DNA from: JAWXCE01 sp034440495 | GTDB lineage: Bacteria > Pseudomonadota > Alphaproteobacteria > Rhizobiales > Rhodomicrobiaceae | Length of the DNA: 64,000 nt | NCBI GenBank assembly: GCA_034440495.1 | Contig: JAWXCE010000045.1 | Span: 49,333-113,332, forward strand | Direction of reading: 5' to 3' | In this document: positions 9,347 through 17,819 of the stretch, one piece after another | Numbering within the stretch: the stretch's first letter is position 1 | How the letters are laid out: the number at the start of each line of letters is the position of its first letter | Program-made: the position numbers and the translations under genes | Notes under the pieces: generated by a model | Seen by the model: only the letters and a program-made list of their open reading frames with translations | Database searches by the model: none | What the model was told of the DNA's origin: nothing

Positions 9347-10281
9347 CACCACGCCCCCGATGAAAAAGCATACACGACAAGTACGTGCAGCACCGTCATC
9401 ACGATTAGCGAATAGGTAACGGGCACGTGCACGAAAAGCCACGCTTTGTTCATTCCGAGATAGACGCGCGCAAAATCCAGCCGGTCCTTTTCTACAACCA
9501 GCTTCTTGATGACGGCAAGCTTCTCCTGGCTCTGCTGATCGACATAAGGTGACATGTTATCGATCTCGTCGGTCAGCCGCTTGAGCGGGCGCCGCGAAGC
9601 GATGAGATGCGGGCCGAAATTGCTTTGCCGCTGAAAAAAGTCCCGCAGGTGATTGCTGTAAAGCTCCATAATCCAAGCGTCATAAGGTAGCCCCGGCAAG
9701 GCAATCGCGGCGGCTGTCGGATCGGTTTTTGAGACGACGGCATGGACGTCGCGCGCCAACTCGGCGCGGAGCGTAGGGATGCGTTCATAGCTAATGCGCT
9801 CATCGATACCTCGCTTCGTTTTCAGCGACCACGCAAGATATGCGCCGAAAATCCCGCTCAAGGTCACTAGCACAAATCCTGTCCATAGCGCCCACTCGAA
9901 GGCGGTGTCCGGTAAGGAGAAATCCGAATGTGAAACAAAGGCGGCGATTAGTAAATAGCCCAGAAAGATATGGATGTTCCGCCAACGCTTTGCAGATTTT
10001 GGAGATAAGCTGGCCGTTTTAATCGCGATGTGGAAATAGAGTTGCACGCTCATTCCTGCGGCCAGTAACCAGCCGTCAAGATAGCGCGGGTCGCGAAGCC
10101 CGCTTTCATAAATCCAGACAAGCCACAGTAGCATGCCTGAGATGCAGACTAGCCAGAACGGACGGCTGGAAAGGGTGGCGATGAGCAGGCTTAGGAGTAT
10201 CTGAGTATTGACCTGTTCCGCGAAGCCCGCACCGCGTCTGCGGATTGAGGCGTCAGATGCGCGCCGCGCACCCGATCTCAC
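9346..10281 (-). CDS. Membrane cytochrome b-like protein
   Basis: An integral membrane protein of about 311 residues with four N-terminal hydrophobic segments, a soluble insert of about 120 residues, and a C-terminal helix pair ending at the last residue. Histidines lie within the helices, including two spaced 14 residues apart in the last segment (HVPVTYSLIVMTVLH). That is the spacing expected for b-haem ligation, so it is called cytochrome b-like. It probably exchanges electrons with quinol and passes them to the neighbouring multihaem cytochromes. Its stop overlaps the start of the decahaem gene (TGATG). The start is uncertain: GTG at 10281 and TTG at 10293 are both possible and neither has a clear ribosome site. 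I do not recognise a named family. Confidence 0.72.
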   Translation of the reverse strand: MRSGARRASDASIRRRGAGFAEQVNTQILLSLLIATLSSRPFWLVCISGMLLWLVWIYESGLRDPRYLDGWLLAAGMSVQLYFHIAIKTASLSPKSAKRWRNIHIFLGYLLIAAFVSHSDFSLPDTAFEWALWTGFVLVTLSGIFGAYLAWSLKTKRGIDERISYERIPTLRAELARDVHAVVSKTDPTAAAIALPGLPYDAWIMELYSNHLRDFFQRQSNFGPHLIASRRPLKRLTDEIDNMSPYVDQQSQEKLAVIKKLVVEKDRLDFARVYLGMNKAWLFVHVPVTYSLIVMTVLHVLVVYAFSSGAW

Positions 10282-10383
10282 GGGGCCACCCAAGTTTTTA
10301 CGAAATACCCCAAAAGCATCCGTCGCTGTGGTTGTTTATCCATCAAGCCCGTTCAGATTGTTGTTGTCGCCAATAGGCCAGGA

Positions 10384-11448
10384 TCAATTAGCCCCGGCGG
10401 GCTTCCTTGCCGTGCCTTTAAACTTATCCGGCGTCGGGAGCAGCGGGTCGAGGCCGGCCATTTTGGCGTCGTCATATTTAGCCGTGATGCTGGCGATTTC
10501 TTTCGACACCCCGTCGGCGGCGGCGCTCAGGGCGGGCTTGTTATTCAATTTCAGCCCTGCGGAATAAGCATAGTCAACCAGCCGCTTCAACTCGGGAACA
10601 TCCGGCGCGGCTGCGGCGGCCGCGGCGAGGAGTTTGCGCGCCGCATCGACCCGCTTCGCCATGGCGAAGGCGTATGGCTTTCTCGCTGTTGCATTGCTGA
10701 CAGCCCGAATGCCGGTTTCCAGCTCGACGCCAAGCCCCACCACATAGAGCATGCGCTTCCGGGAAGCGTCGGCGGCGTCATTCGACTTGCCCTTGGAGTG
10801 CCAGGTGTTGTGCCGCACCTCCCCCTGCGACCACGACAGAAGCTCGAAAGCGCTACCAGCCTTATGGCCGCCGACATTTACCAGGTCCTCCTGCGGGACG
10901 ACGTGGCAGCTGTAGCAGTTCTTCGCTAGCTCATAGAGCGAGCTTGGCCGGATCATGCCCTTGGCGTCGGCGAGTTTCCAGCGCACCTCCTCCTCGGCCT
11001 TAGTCTCGGTTTTCTCGGTCTTGCCGCTGAACTCGCTGTGGGTTTTGATGAAGTCTTTCCCGGCGCCATGGCAGGACTCGCAGGATATGCCTGTAATTGG
11101 CTCCGGCTTGCCGTTTTTCTCCTGCACCGTGAAATGGCAATTCATGCACAATCCTTCAGACTTGATGCGCCGCAAACCCATTTTTTTGGCGATCTCGTTC
11201 GCCTCGGCATTGCGCGGCATCTCACGGAAGGTATTGAAGTGATGGGTGCCCTTCCACGCCTCGGCCTCTTCCTTGTGACATTCGGCGCAGGCGTTTGGAC
11301 CGACGGTCTTCGCCGCATCGGACGCAATTACGCCGTCCGATGCAAAACCTAAAATCATCAGCGCACCGCAGACACACAGCATTACAGACTGGATTGTGCC
11401 GTCGAGACAGAACCCGATCGATCGAGGAAGACGCAATTTAAGCCCCAT
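10384..11448 (-). CDS. Tetrahaem cytochrome c554-like protein
   Basis: The 354-residue product has an N-terminal signal or anchor (about 12-42) and four CxxCH motifs: CAECH (54-58), CMNCH (101-105), CESCH (123-127) and CYSCH (178-182). The spacing and the HHFNTF segment after the first haem resemble cytochrome c554 family proteins. The C-terminal 150 residues are haem-free and helical, with an Ala-rich run. ATG at 11448 has gagaag just upstream and gives the signal peptide; the longer open frame to 11664 only reads the repeat DNA of the preceding gene out of frame. It overlaps the end of the reductase gene by 11 bases, so the two are probably co-translated. Probably a periplasmic electron carrier of this operon. 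Confidence 0.88.
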   Translation of the reverse strand: MGLKLRLPRSIGFCLDGTIQSVMLCVCGALMILGFASDGVIASDAAKTVGPNACAECHKEEAEAWKGTHHFNTFREMPRNAEANEIAKKMGLRRIKSEGLCMNCHFTVQEKNGKPEPITGISCESCHGAGKDFIKTHSEFSGKTEKTETKAEEEVRWKLADAKGMIRPSSLYELAKNCYSCHVVPQEDLVNVGGHKAGSAFELLSWSQGEVRHNTWHSKGKSNDAADASRKRMLYVVGLGVELETGIRAVSNATARKPYAFAMAKRVDAARKLLAAAAAAAPDVPELKRLVDYAYSAGLKLNNKPALSAAADGVSKEIASITAKYDDAKMAGLDPLLPTPDKFKGTARKPAGAN

Positions 11449-12640
11449 AGTGACTTCTCGCCCGTACTCCGGCTGCGGCCATACGATAAGCCTGCCTTGG
11501 CTGTTCTTGCCGCTGACGCGGGGTTTCGTGAGGAGGCCGCTGACGCGGAGCTTCAAGAGCGAGCCGCTTACGCGGGGGTTCGATAGCAAGCTGCCGCTTA
11601 TGCTGGCTGCCGATCGCCATACGCTGGATCGCGGTGCTGGGCGCGGCGAGCCACCCGATCGCACGGGTCATAATGCTTTCCTCGACCGAATTGTCCGTGG
11701 TTGGCAGGAATGGATCGGCATGGCAGACAGCGCCGCTACGCGCTGCGATAGCTTTGACTGAAGCAACCATCTCCGGCGCGCCGCATACATAGAGCACGTC
11801 TGTAGGGTGCAGACGCGGCAAATAGTCGGTCGGGCGACCCGGCTTTACAGATTTGTTAAGCGTCTGCACGGTGCTGCAGCAGGGCACCACCCGAACATTT
11901 GGAAAACGCGCCAGCCGCCCGAGAGCCGGGCCCATGTAAAGCGATTCAATGGTTCGTCCGCCAGCGATGATGAGCATCCTGCGGTCTGGGTTCTCGCGCA
12001 GCGCAGCGATAGCGATCGACCAGATCGGCGCAAAGCCCGTGTTTGTACCAACGAGGATCAAGCGACTGTTTAAATTGGGTCGGAAATGCGCCGAGCCGTA
12101 AGGCCCGGTCAGCTTCACTGTGTGGCCCAGCTTGATGCGCTTGCCGAGCCATTTGGAGACATGCCCGTTCTCCATGCGGCGAATATGGAACCACACTGTG
12201 CGGCTGTTCGGCGTGCCGCGCACCGGATGGGTAATGCTGAATGGGCGGCTTGGATAGCCGTTGAAGCGCAGTTGCGCGTATTGGCCCGCATGATAAATGA
12301 GCGCGCGGTCGGTTCTGATGCCGACCTCCATCACCTCGTGCGACAACGGACGCATTGAAGTCACAACGCCCTCGACGGTGCGAACGCCAGACGACTGGTT
12401 CCGTTCGATCACCGCATCGCCGGCAATCCGGCCCTGACAGGCATGAACGACGCCCGGCTCTGCGCCTTCGCCGCCATGCACATCGCCCGACACCAGCCTG
12501 ACGCAGCACGCGCCGCAGTGGCCTGCGCGGCAATTAAAGGGCAGTTCGATGCCGTTGTTTAGGGCCGCATCGAGCAGCAACTCACCGCGTCGACCGGAGA
12601 AACTTTCCCCATTTATCGTAATCTGGTGACTTCTTACCAT
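11438..12640 (-). CDS. [2Fe-2S] ferredoxin / flavin NAD(P)H reductase
   Basis: The 400-residue fusion starts with a plant-type ferredoxin domain (residues 1-90; cluster ligands in CRAGHCGACC plus a distal Cys in VHACQG). An FAD-binding barrel follows (about 90-190; RPFSITHP), then an NAD(P)-binding domain (about 195-310; LVGTNTGFAP and YVCGAPEM). This is the layout of the reductase components of class IB oxygenases and of CDP-6-deoxyglucoseen reductase-like proteins. The odd feature is an additional basic tail (about 345-400) built of tandem nine-residue repeats ending in APRQ/TPRQ. First gene of the operon with two multihaem cytochromes and a cytochrome b. It is cytoplasmic by sequence, so electron flow across the membrane presumably passes through the cytochrome b. 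Confidence 0.88.
   Translation of the reverse strand: MVRSHQITINGESFSGRRGELLLDAALNNGIELPFNCRAGHCGACCVRLVSGDVHGGEGAEPGVVHACQGRIAGDAVIERNQSSGVRTVEGVVTSMRPLSHEVMEVGIRTDRALIYHAGQYAQLRFNGYPSRPFSITHPVRGTPNSRTVWFHIRRMENGHVSKWLGKRIKLGHTVKLTGPYGSAHFRPNLNSRLILVGTNTGFAPIWSIAIAALRENPDRRMLIIAGGRTIESLYMGPALGRLARFPNVRVVPCCSTVQTLNKSVKPGRPTDYLPRLHPTDVLYVCGAPEMVASVKAIAARSGAVCHADPFLPTTDNSVEESIMTRAIGWLAAPSTAIQRMAIGSQHKRQLAIEPPRKRLALEAPRQRPPHETPRQRQEQPRQAYRMAAAGVRARSHYGA
11492..11596 (-). repeat. Degenerate 27-bp tandem repeat inside the reductase C-terminus
   Basis: About four copies read as RQLAIEPPRK, RLALEAPRQ, RPPHETPRQ and RQEQPRQ in the reductase frame. On the plus strand the unit is seen as repeats around ctgacgcggggtttcg / ctgacgcggagcttc / cttacgcgggggttcg. 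The array ends about 50 bases before the reductase stop. Confidence 0.75.
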
Positions 12641-13312
12641 TGTCGTATCCCGGAAGGTTGTCTGAGTTCCCCGTTATCGGCGTTGGCCTTACAAGCCGGC
12701 CATATCCGCAGTTTAGGGTCGTCAGCAATGCAATTGATAAATAGGAGATGTCCAATGGCCTGAAGGCCGATCATAGGATATTCGTCTCTGCGCTTTGTCC
12801 ACCAATTTTTACCCCATGCAAAATGCCGATAAGAAACATGGACACACTGTAAAATGTCTAGTCTTCTCCGCCACGTTTCTTAGCTACAACGGATTTACAC
12901 TTGATTCTGTCCCTGCCATGTTGACGAGGATTAACCGCTCATAATGGTCAGACAATGACAATTTTAATTATCGTAGGTTGCAGAGAGTAGATATTTCTTA
13001 TGGTTCCTGTTCCAAATCATTGTTTAAAACGGCTGGCGAAAGCCTTTGGATTGATAAATTGTGGCTGGAGGGCGAAGCAGGGTAATCAGCGCGTGCACGT
13101 CCGGCGAACAGATCGATTCTCGCCACAGAGGGCCAGAAAACGCCCAACGCCCGGCATTTGACGCAGATCGTTAACAGCCATCGGGCGCACCTCGCCTAAG
13201 GATGTGCGTAGTCAAGCCAAGAAAGCACGGCGCGGCTCTCGAACGATTATCGAACAGTATGCACAAACGTCGCACGCAGTCTGCCCCAGCATAGAAAAAG
13301 CTGAGCCAGACA
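12641..13312. other. Gene-free stretch upstream of the redox operon
   Basis: These 672 bases lie between the start of the reductase gene and the end of cysK. The central part (about 12700-13030) is AT-rich, and the reductase operon promoter must lie at its left end. No ORF with coding character, tRNA or clear operator was found. Confidence 0.5.
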
Positions 13313-14404
13313 TCATGCCATGTGATAGCCCGGCGTTGATTTGGACAAGGTCGTTTCCTCCTCCGTCATAGCTTCGGCAATGCCTTCAAACAGCGGTGAG
13401 GAGAGATAACGCTCGCCCGTATCCGCCAGCATGCAGAGGATCACCGCGCCGGGTTCCGCTCGCCTGGCAATCTCCATCGCCACGGCGAATGTCGAACCGC
13501 CGGAGATGCCGGTCAAAATGCCCTCTTGTTGAGCAAGCTTTTTCGACCATACAATCCCCTCGGCGCCTGCAATCGGGATCAACTCGTCAAAATAGCGTTT
13601 ATCGATACTTTCCTGAAGCACGTAAGGGATGAAATCCGGCGTCCAGCCCTGAATTGGGTGCGGCTCGAACGCGGTATGACTCACTGCGGGTTGATGATCC
13701 GCGTCACGTTCTTGCGCCGTGCCGCTGCTGACCAGTTGCGCATTGGCGGGCTCACACAGTATTATCTTTGTCTCGGGACGCTCCCGTCGAAGCACCCGGC
13801 CCACGCCTGAAATCGTCCCGCCCGTGCCGTAGCCAGTCACCCAGTAGTCCAGCCTGTCTCCGGCGAAGTCCGCCATGATCTCACGGGCCGTGGTCGTCTC
13901 ATGGATGTCGGCGTTCGCATCCGTCTCGAACTGATGGGCGAGGAACCAGTCGTTGGCCTTCGCCAGTTCGATGGCCTTCTGAACCATGCCAAAGCCCTTC
14001 GCGGCGCGTGGCGTAAGGACGACCTTTGCGCCGAGAAACCGCATGAGTTTCCTGCGCTCGATCGAAAAGCTCTCCGCCATCGTCACCACCAGCGGATATC
14101 CCTTGGCCGCGCAAACCATGGCGAGGCCGATACCGGTGTTGCCGCTGGTCGCCTCGATGACGGTCTGGCCCGGCTTTAGCTTACCCGCCCGCTCGGCGGC
14201 TTCGATGATGTTAACGGCCAGGCGATCCTTGACCGATGCGGCTGGATTGAAAAACTCGGCCTTGACGTAAAGCCTGACATGATCGGGCGCGAGATTGTTA
14301 ACCCGGATGCACGGCGTATCCCCGACAGTGTCAAGCACGCTCTCGAACAAGCGGCCTCGACCGGCTGTTTTACGTATCTCAGACGCTGATGCTTCGGCTG
14401 TCAT
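13313..14404 (-). CDS. cysK: Cysteine synthase (O-acetylserine sulfhydrylase)
   Basis: A PLP enzyme that makes cysteine from O-acetylserine and sulfide in the cytoplasm. The PLP lysine motif (NPAASVKDR), the substrate loop (TSGNTGIG), the phosphate-binding GTGGTISG and the C-terminal SGGSTFA are all present. From ATG at 14404 the product is 363 residues, slightly longer than the family norm through an N-terminal and a C-terminal extension. That start is preferred because aaggatcagg precedes it; an upstream ATG at 14461 lacks a site. It stands alone on the minus strand. Cystathionine beta-synthase-like activity cannot be excluded from sequence alone. Confidence 0.93.
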   Translation of the reverse strand: MTAEASASEIRKTAGRGRLFESVLDTVGDTPCIRVNNLAPDHVRLYVKAEFFNPAASVKDRLAVNIIEAAERAGKLKPGQTVIEATSGNTGIGLAMVCAAKGYPLVVTMAESFSIERRKLMRFLGAKVVLTPRAAKGFGMVQKAIELAKANDWFLAHQFETDANADIHETTTAREIMADFAGDRLDYWVTGYGTGGTISGVGRVLRRERPETKIILCEPANAQLVSSGTAQERDADHQPAVSHTAFEPHPIQGWTPDFIPYVLQESIDKRYFDELIPIAGAEGIVWSKKLAQQEGILTGISGGSTFAVAMEIARRAEPGAVILCMLADTGERYLSSPLFEGIAEAMTEEETTLSKSTPGYHMA

Positions 14405-14640
14405 GTCCTGATCCTTTGCAGAGAGCTTTATGCCTGAGTGTGCTGCGCATAGTTTAGGCATTGGCGACTCGGCTCACAAGGACAAATCCTCGTTTAATTG
14501 GAGAACTAAAATAACGAGTATCCGGCCGAGGGTCGGCTGGATGAACCAGCAGCCGCACGTAACGCTGCCCTTTATTGTCGGTTGACCGATAAATTAAGGT
14601 TTTGCATAATGTTTTTGACAGACAAGACAGTCGGAGCTGG

Positions 14641-15114
14641 ATGCGACGCTTATTAAAATTTCTGCACACCATTGGCTCTATCGGAATGATGGGCGCGATG
14701 GCGTCTCTCCTCGTGCTTATCTATATCCTACCCGAGCCAATGGCTGTTGCAGACTACGCGCGCATGCGGCTGGCGATGGCCGCCATCTCAAACTGGATAT
14801 TTTTCCCCTCGCTTGTGGCCACGCTGGTCGCCGGCTTGCTGTCCATGGCGGTGACGAGGGTATATCAGGACGCGGGGTGGGTCTTGATAAAGCTCGCGAC
14901 TGGAGTTCTGGTGTTCGAAGGGGGCTTGATCGGCATCCATGGCCCGATGGGGCGCGAAGCGGCATTAAGCGCTGAAGCGCTAAGCACGGGCGTCGCTAAC
15001 GCGAAACTCGGCGCATCGATAGGCAGCGAGTGGATCACACTTTGGGTGATGATGGCGGTGTCGGTCGCAAACGTCGCACTTGGCGTGTGGAGGCCGCGCT
15101 TTCGCAGGAAGTAG
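14641..15114 (+). CDS. Integral membrane protein, possibly DUF2269-like
   Basis: ATG at 14641 follows ggagctgg and gives 157 residues with four hydrophobic helices (about 8-32, 45-70, 80-102, 130-150). The starting motif LLKFLHTIGSIGMMG resembles the first helix of predicted DUF2269 membrane proteins, whose function is unknown. It is divergent from cysK across about 240 bases and is not part of a visible operon. Confidence 0.65.
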   Translation: MRRLLKFLHTIGSIGMMGAMASLLVLIYILPEPMAVADYARMRLAMAAISNWIFFPSLVATLVAGLLSMAVTRVYQDAGWVLIKLATGVLVFEGGLIGIHGPMGREAALSAEALSTGVANAKLGASIGSEWITLWVMMAVSVANVALGVWRPRFRRK

Positions 15115-15222
15115 TGGGGATGACCCAAAAACATTTTAGACTTCAGTCGGATGCGTTAGTGGCGGGGCAGGCAACAGCCTATCCACCCACTTCCCGTAAC
15201 TGTTCATTGCGGCCGCTGAATT

Positions 15223-15727
15223 TCAGCACTTTGGCAAGGCGCTATATTGAACGAGGCCCCAGCCGAAAACGGGGTCATGACCCGGAGCGCCAAGGTCACG
15301 CGCCGCACGGGAAAGAATAGTGGTCAAATCATCGCGTTTTGGGGCGTCCTTGCGCCCAATTGCGTAAGCGGTGGTGATGAAGGGCGTCGCGAACGATGTG
15401 CCGTCAACAAGCCTATATCCACCGCCGGGAGCGGCAACCACCACGCCGACGCCCGGCGCGGCGAACTTTATGTGCGCGCCTCGCGTGGCAAGGCGAGATG
15501 GCCGTAAGCGGATATCCACAGCGGAAACCGCGATTACGCCTTCGTATCGGCCCGGATACCCTGTGTTTCCTCCCAGCACCGGCTCGTCGGCCGGCCGCCG
15601 CAACGATAACGCCGCCGCTTGCGACAATTTTCGAAATGGTTTCCTGCAGCAACAGCTCCTCGAACTCCAGTTCAAACAGCTCATCAAACTCAAGCTCGAA
15701 CAACTCGTCAAATTCGAGCAAGTCCAA
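15223..15727 (-). pseudogene. Remnant of an S8 (subtilisin-like) serine peptidase
   Basis: Two overlapping minus-strand frames together give the C-terminal half of a subtilase. The first frame has ETISKIVASGGVIVAAAG, typical of the strand before the oxyanion Asn. After a frameshift near 15590 the second frame continues with GYPGRYEGVIAVSAVD and the catalytic-serine motif DGTSFATP. The catalytic Asp and His regions are missing: upstream the frame runs into a 24-bp repeat and then a stop beside the palindrome at 15752. The gene is therefore truncated and frameshifted and should not make an active peptidase. Confidence 0.8.
15644..15715 (-). repeat. Three tandem 24-bp repeats
   Basis: Three consecutive units read EFDELFEL, EFDELFEL and EFEELLLQ on the minus strand immediately before the subtilase remnant. 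The first two units are identical in protein and differ at a few wobble bases, so the array is either old or selected at protein level. Confidence 0.8.
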
Positions 15728-15751
15728 GAGGAAAAATCGCCGCTAATTTTA

Positions 15752-15803
15752 ATTGCCGGTCAGAAAAAGGGACCTTTAAAGGTCCCTTTTTCTGACCGGC
15801 AAT
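15752..15803. terminator. 52-bp perfect palindrome containing a bidirectional terminator
   Basis: Positions 15752-15777 are the exact reverse complement of 15778-15803. The core aaaaagggacc-tttaaa-ggtccctttt is a classic two-way intrinsic terminator. The outer arms (attgccggtcag / ctgaccggcaat) extend it by 12 bp each side. It lies five bases after the stop of the broken gene at 15808-16518, for which it could be the terminator, and also marks the truncated 5' side of the subtilase remnant. Confidence 0.8.
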
Positions 15804-15807
15804 ATTG

Positions 15808-16518
15808 TTAACGCTTGGCGCGGGCGACCTGCCTGTACCAGCCCTCGACGGCTTGGGTATTACGCATGATTTTCTCGCGTGTTTCGCCCTCCGCCGCCGT
15901 TTCGGCGCGGATGTCCGCCGTCAGATGCGTCGTGTCGCGCTGGAAGGCAATGATCTGCACGACAGGCGTGCCCCCGCTCCAGCGTGTAGACCCCATCGTC
16001 GGCGGTCGCGAAAAACGGGAAATGGATGAGCGACTGGTATGTGTCGGTGTCCACCACGCCCGCCACGATCTCGACGACCGGGTTGGGCCGGTTGAGCGGC
16101 GGCACGAACAGGCAGCTCCACCCCGGAGGCGTCTTGATCGTCCAGTAGTTGTGAATTTTGCACGGCGGACGCGGCTCACGCGGGTTGCCTGTCACCTGGT
16201 GCGGATTGTGATTGGAGATCATGGTTTTGTCGATCTCCCATCCGGCGTCGAGCGTGCGGCCGCCGTCGCGGACTTCGAGCCGTACCGTCGCGGCCAGCGG
16301 TAGAATATAGCCGGTGGTCATGCGTGGAGAAATGGCATGCAACGCTTGATGGTCAGGCCGTTATCGCTCGCCGTGACGTGATTTTTATCAACGGTCGGCA
16401 GGCGGCGAAACCAGTCCGGCAGCACATTTTTCGCAGGGATCGGTTCGGCGATTACGCCAAGGTCGGCAGGATCGCAGACAAACTCGATGCGGCGCTTGAA
16501 ACGGGGAAAGAGGATCAT
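15808..16518 (-). pseudogene. Unrecognised gene broken by two frameshifts
   Basis: Three minus-strand frames join into one protein-like sequence of about 235 residues. Frame one (16518 to about 16325) ends with DNGLTIKRCMPFLHA. Frame two (about 16325-15970) starts MTTGYILPLA and contains TIKTPPGWSCLFVPPLNRPNPVVE and a run ending GVYTLERG. Frame three picks up GTPVVQIIAFQRD and runs to the stop at 15808. The continuity of sense across the junctions argues for two indels in a once-intact gene, or sequencing errors. I do not recognise the family. No signal peptide or membrane helix was seen. Confidence 0.65.
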
Positions 16519-16718
16519 GTCACACCAGTAAATTCAAACGGTTTCAATCGCATTATTAACGCTGGAAAGCGGTCAGTATTCCGAAAAATCAAAATATTTG
16601 GATATGCGCCTGAAGTTTGCGTGCGTTTAAGGGAGTAAGGCCAAGACGCAGCCGTTGTCCACTCGACAAGTTGAGGATGCATTGCGCGCATCAAATAAGT
16701 GAAAACGAGGATAGCATC

Positions 16719-17153
16719 ATGAAGTTATCGGCGATCCTGAGCTGTAGGCTGCATGGGCGCATTCCTTTATTCGCATTAGTCGTTGCATCAGTCACCGTGT
16801 TTGGAGCGGGCGTAACGGCTGACGATAGGCGCGCGCCAAGGATAAAAGCGCCTAAAAGCGCCTTCGCGGCGAAAATCGCACTCTCCGGGAGCGGCGATGC
16901 AAACATACGCACCATCATTGTGCACGTGCAAAACACGGACGAAGCCGAACAGACCGATGCCCAGATCAAGCGTTTCATAAAACTCTTTGCGCAGAAAGCG
17001 CGCCTCGACGCGGAAAGACTTGGGTCAGCCGAGGTCATTTTCCCCGTAGGTTTTGAAATGGCCAGCAACCGCGCGCAAACTGTGGCCGAGGCCGAGCGCC
17101 GGGTGTTTCTGGCCAAACGCGCCGCCGATGAAACCAGAAGGCCCAGCACCTGA
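16719..17153 (+). CDS. Small exported protein of unknown function
   Basis: ATG at 16719 has cgagg nine bases upstream and gives 144 residues. There is a signal peptide (hydrophobic about 14-30, likely cleavage around VTA-DD), then a mostly charged helical part without cysteines or recognisable motifs. Its end overlaps the start of the HlyD-like remnant in another frame. It lies in a decaying region and could itself be a fragment of a longer gene. Function unknown. Confidence 0.45.
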   Translation: MKLSAILSCRLHGRIPLFALVVASVTVFGAGVTADDRRAPRIKAPKSAFAAKIALSGSGDANIRTIIVHVQNTDEAEQTDAQIKRFIKLFAQKARLDAERLGSAEVIFPVGFEMASNRAQTVAEAERRVFLAKRAADETRRPST

Positions 17154-17730
17154 ACGCATTGAACAGTTTCAAAAAGAGATTGAAGGCTTGCGCTCTCAGC
17201 GGAAAGCGAAGCTGAACGAACTCGAACTCATCCGCCGCGAGCTAAAGCTTGTCGATAATCTCTACAAGAAAAACCTCACGAACGAAGTGCGCTTCATCAG
17301 CATGCAGCGCGACCTCGCCAGGTTTAAAGGCGAGGACGGCGCCCTTGTCTCTTAAATTGCCAGAGTTGAGGCGCAGGTTCACGAAGTTCAGCTTCAGGTC
17401 TTGGGGATCGATACAACGACAGCGCTCGATGCGGAAAAAGCCCTACGCGACATCGAGTCCGAACTGAACGAACTGATTGAGCAGCGCTCCCAAACGGAGT
17501 CTACGGCTGCAAGAGGTTCAAACAGCGGTGCTCAGGACGCGGATATTATTCAAATTTCGGCCTACCGTTTGCGTGAACTACAACCCGCGCCAATGGTCAG
17601 AACGTCCTACAAACCATTGGCAAAAAGTGAGCCGCTACAGGAAAGCGACGCTGTAACGGCCAACGCACCGAATGGAAAATGGCTTAAGCAGACTTATAAA
17701 CGGCCAGCTTATCGCACGCGCCGGGCCTGA
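17128..17730 (+). pseudogene. Fragment of a HlyD-type secretion adaptor with an in-frame stop
   Basis: The frame from ATG 17128 reads ERIEQFQKEIEGLRSQRKAK and ELKLVDNLYKKNLTNEVRF. This is the coiled-coil hairpin typical of type I secretion membrane-fusion proteins (PrtE/RsaE type). It is cut by TAA at 17353-17355. The same frame continues directly with IARVEAQVHEVQLQVL, again HlyD-like, to 17730. The membrane anchor, the lipoyl and beta-barrel halves and the usual C-terminal motifs are missing, and the last 60 residues do not look like HlyD. No ABC partner gene is nearby. Confidence 0.65.
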
Positions 17731-17819
17731 GCTTACAGGTATAGAAGCCCCGGCTACCGAATATCGCGCGTGGCGCGCAGAATTTTCCGGCTAGGATTGT
17801 AAAAAATCGCGCCGCGTTA

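Noticed and set aside
9347..9442. 32-residue N-terminal extension of the decahaem cytochrome
   Set aside because: It would overlap the cytochrome b gene by about 100 bases. The TGATG junction at 9346 is a better start.
11449..11664. 72-residue N-terminal extension of the tetrahaem cytochrome
   Set aside because: It only reads the 27-bp repeat of the reductase gene in another frame; ATG at 11448 gives a proper signal peptide and a ribosome site.
15396..15746. Ser/Asn-repeat protein on the plus strand
   Set aside because: The SNSSSN run is the 24-bp repeat read on the wrong strand; the minus frame joins to subtilase sequence.
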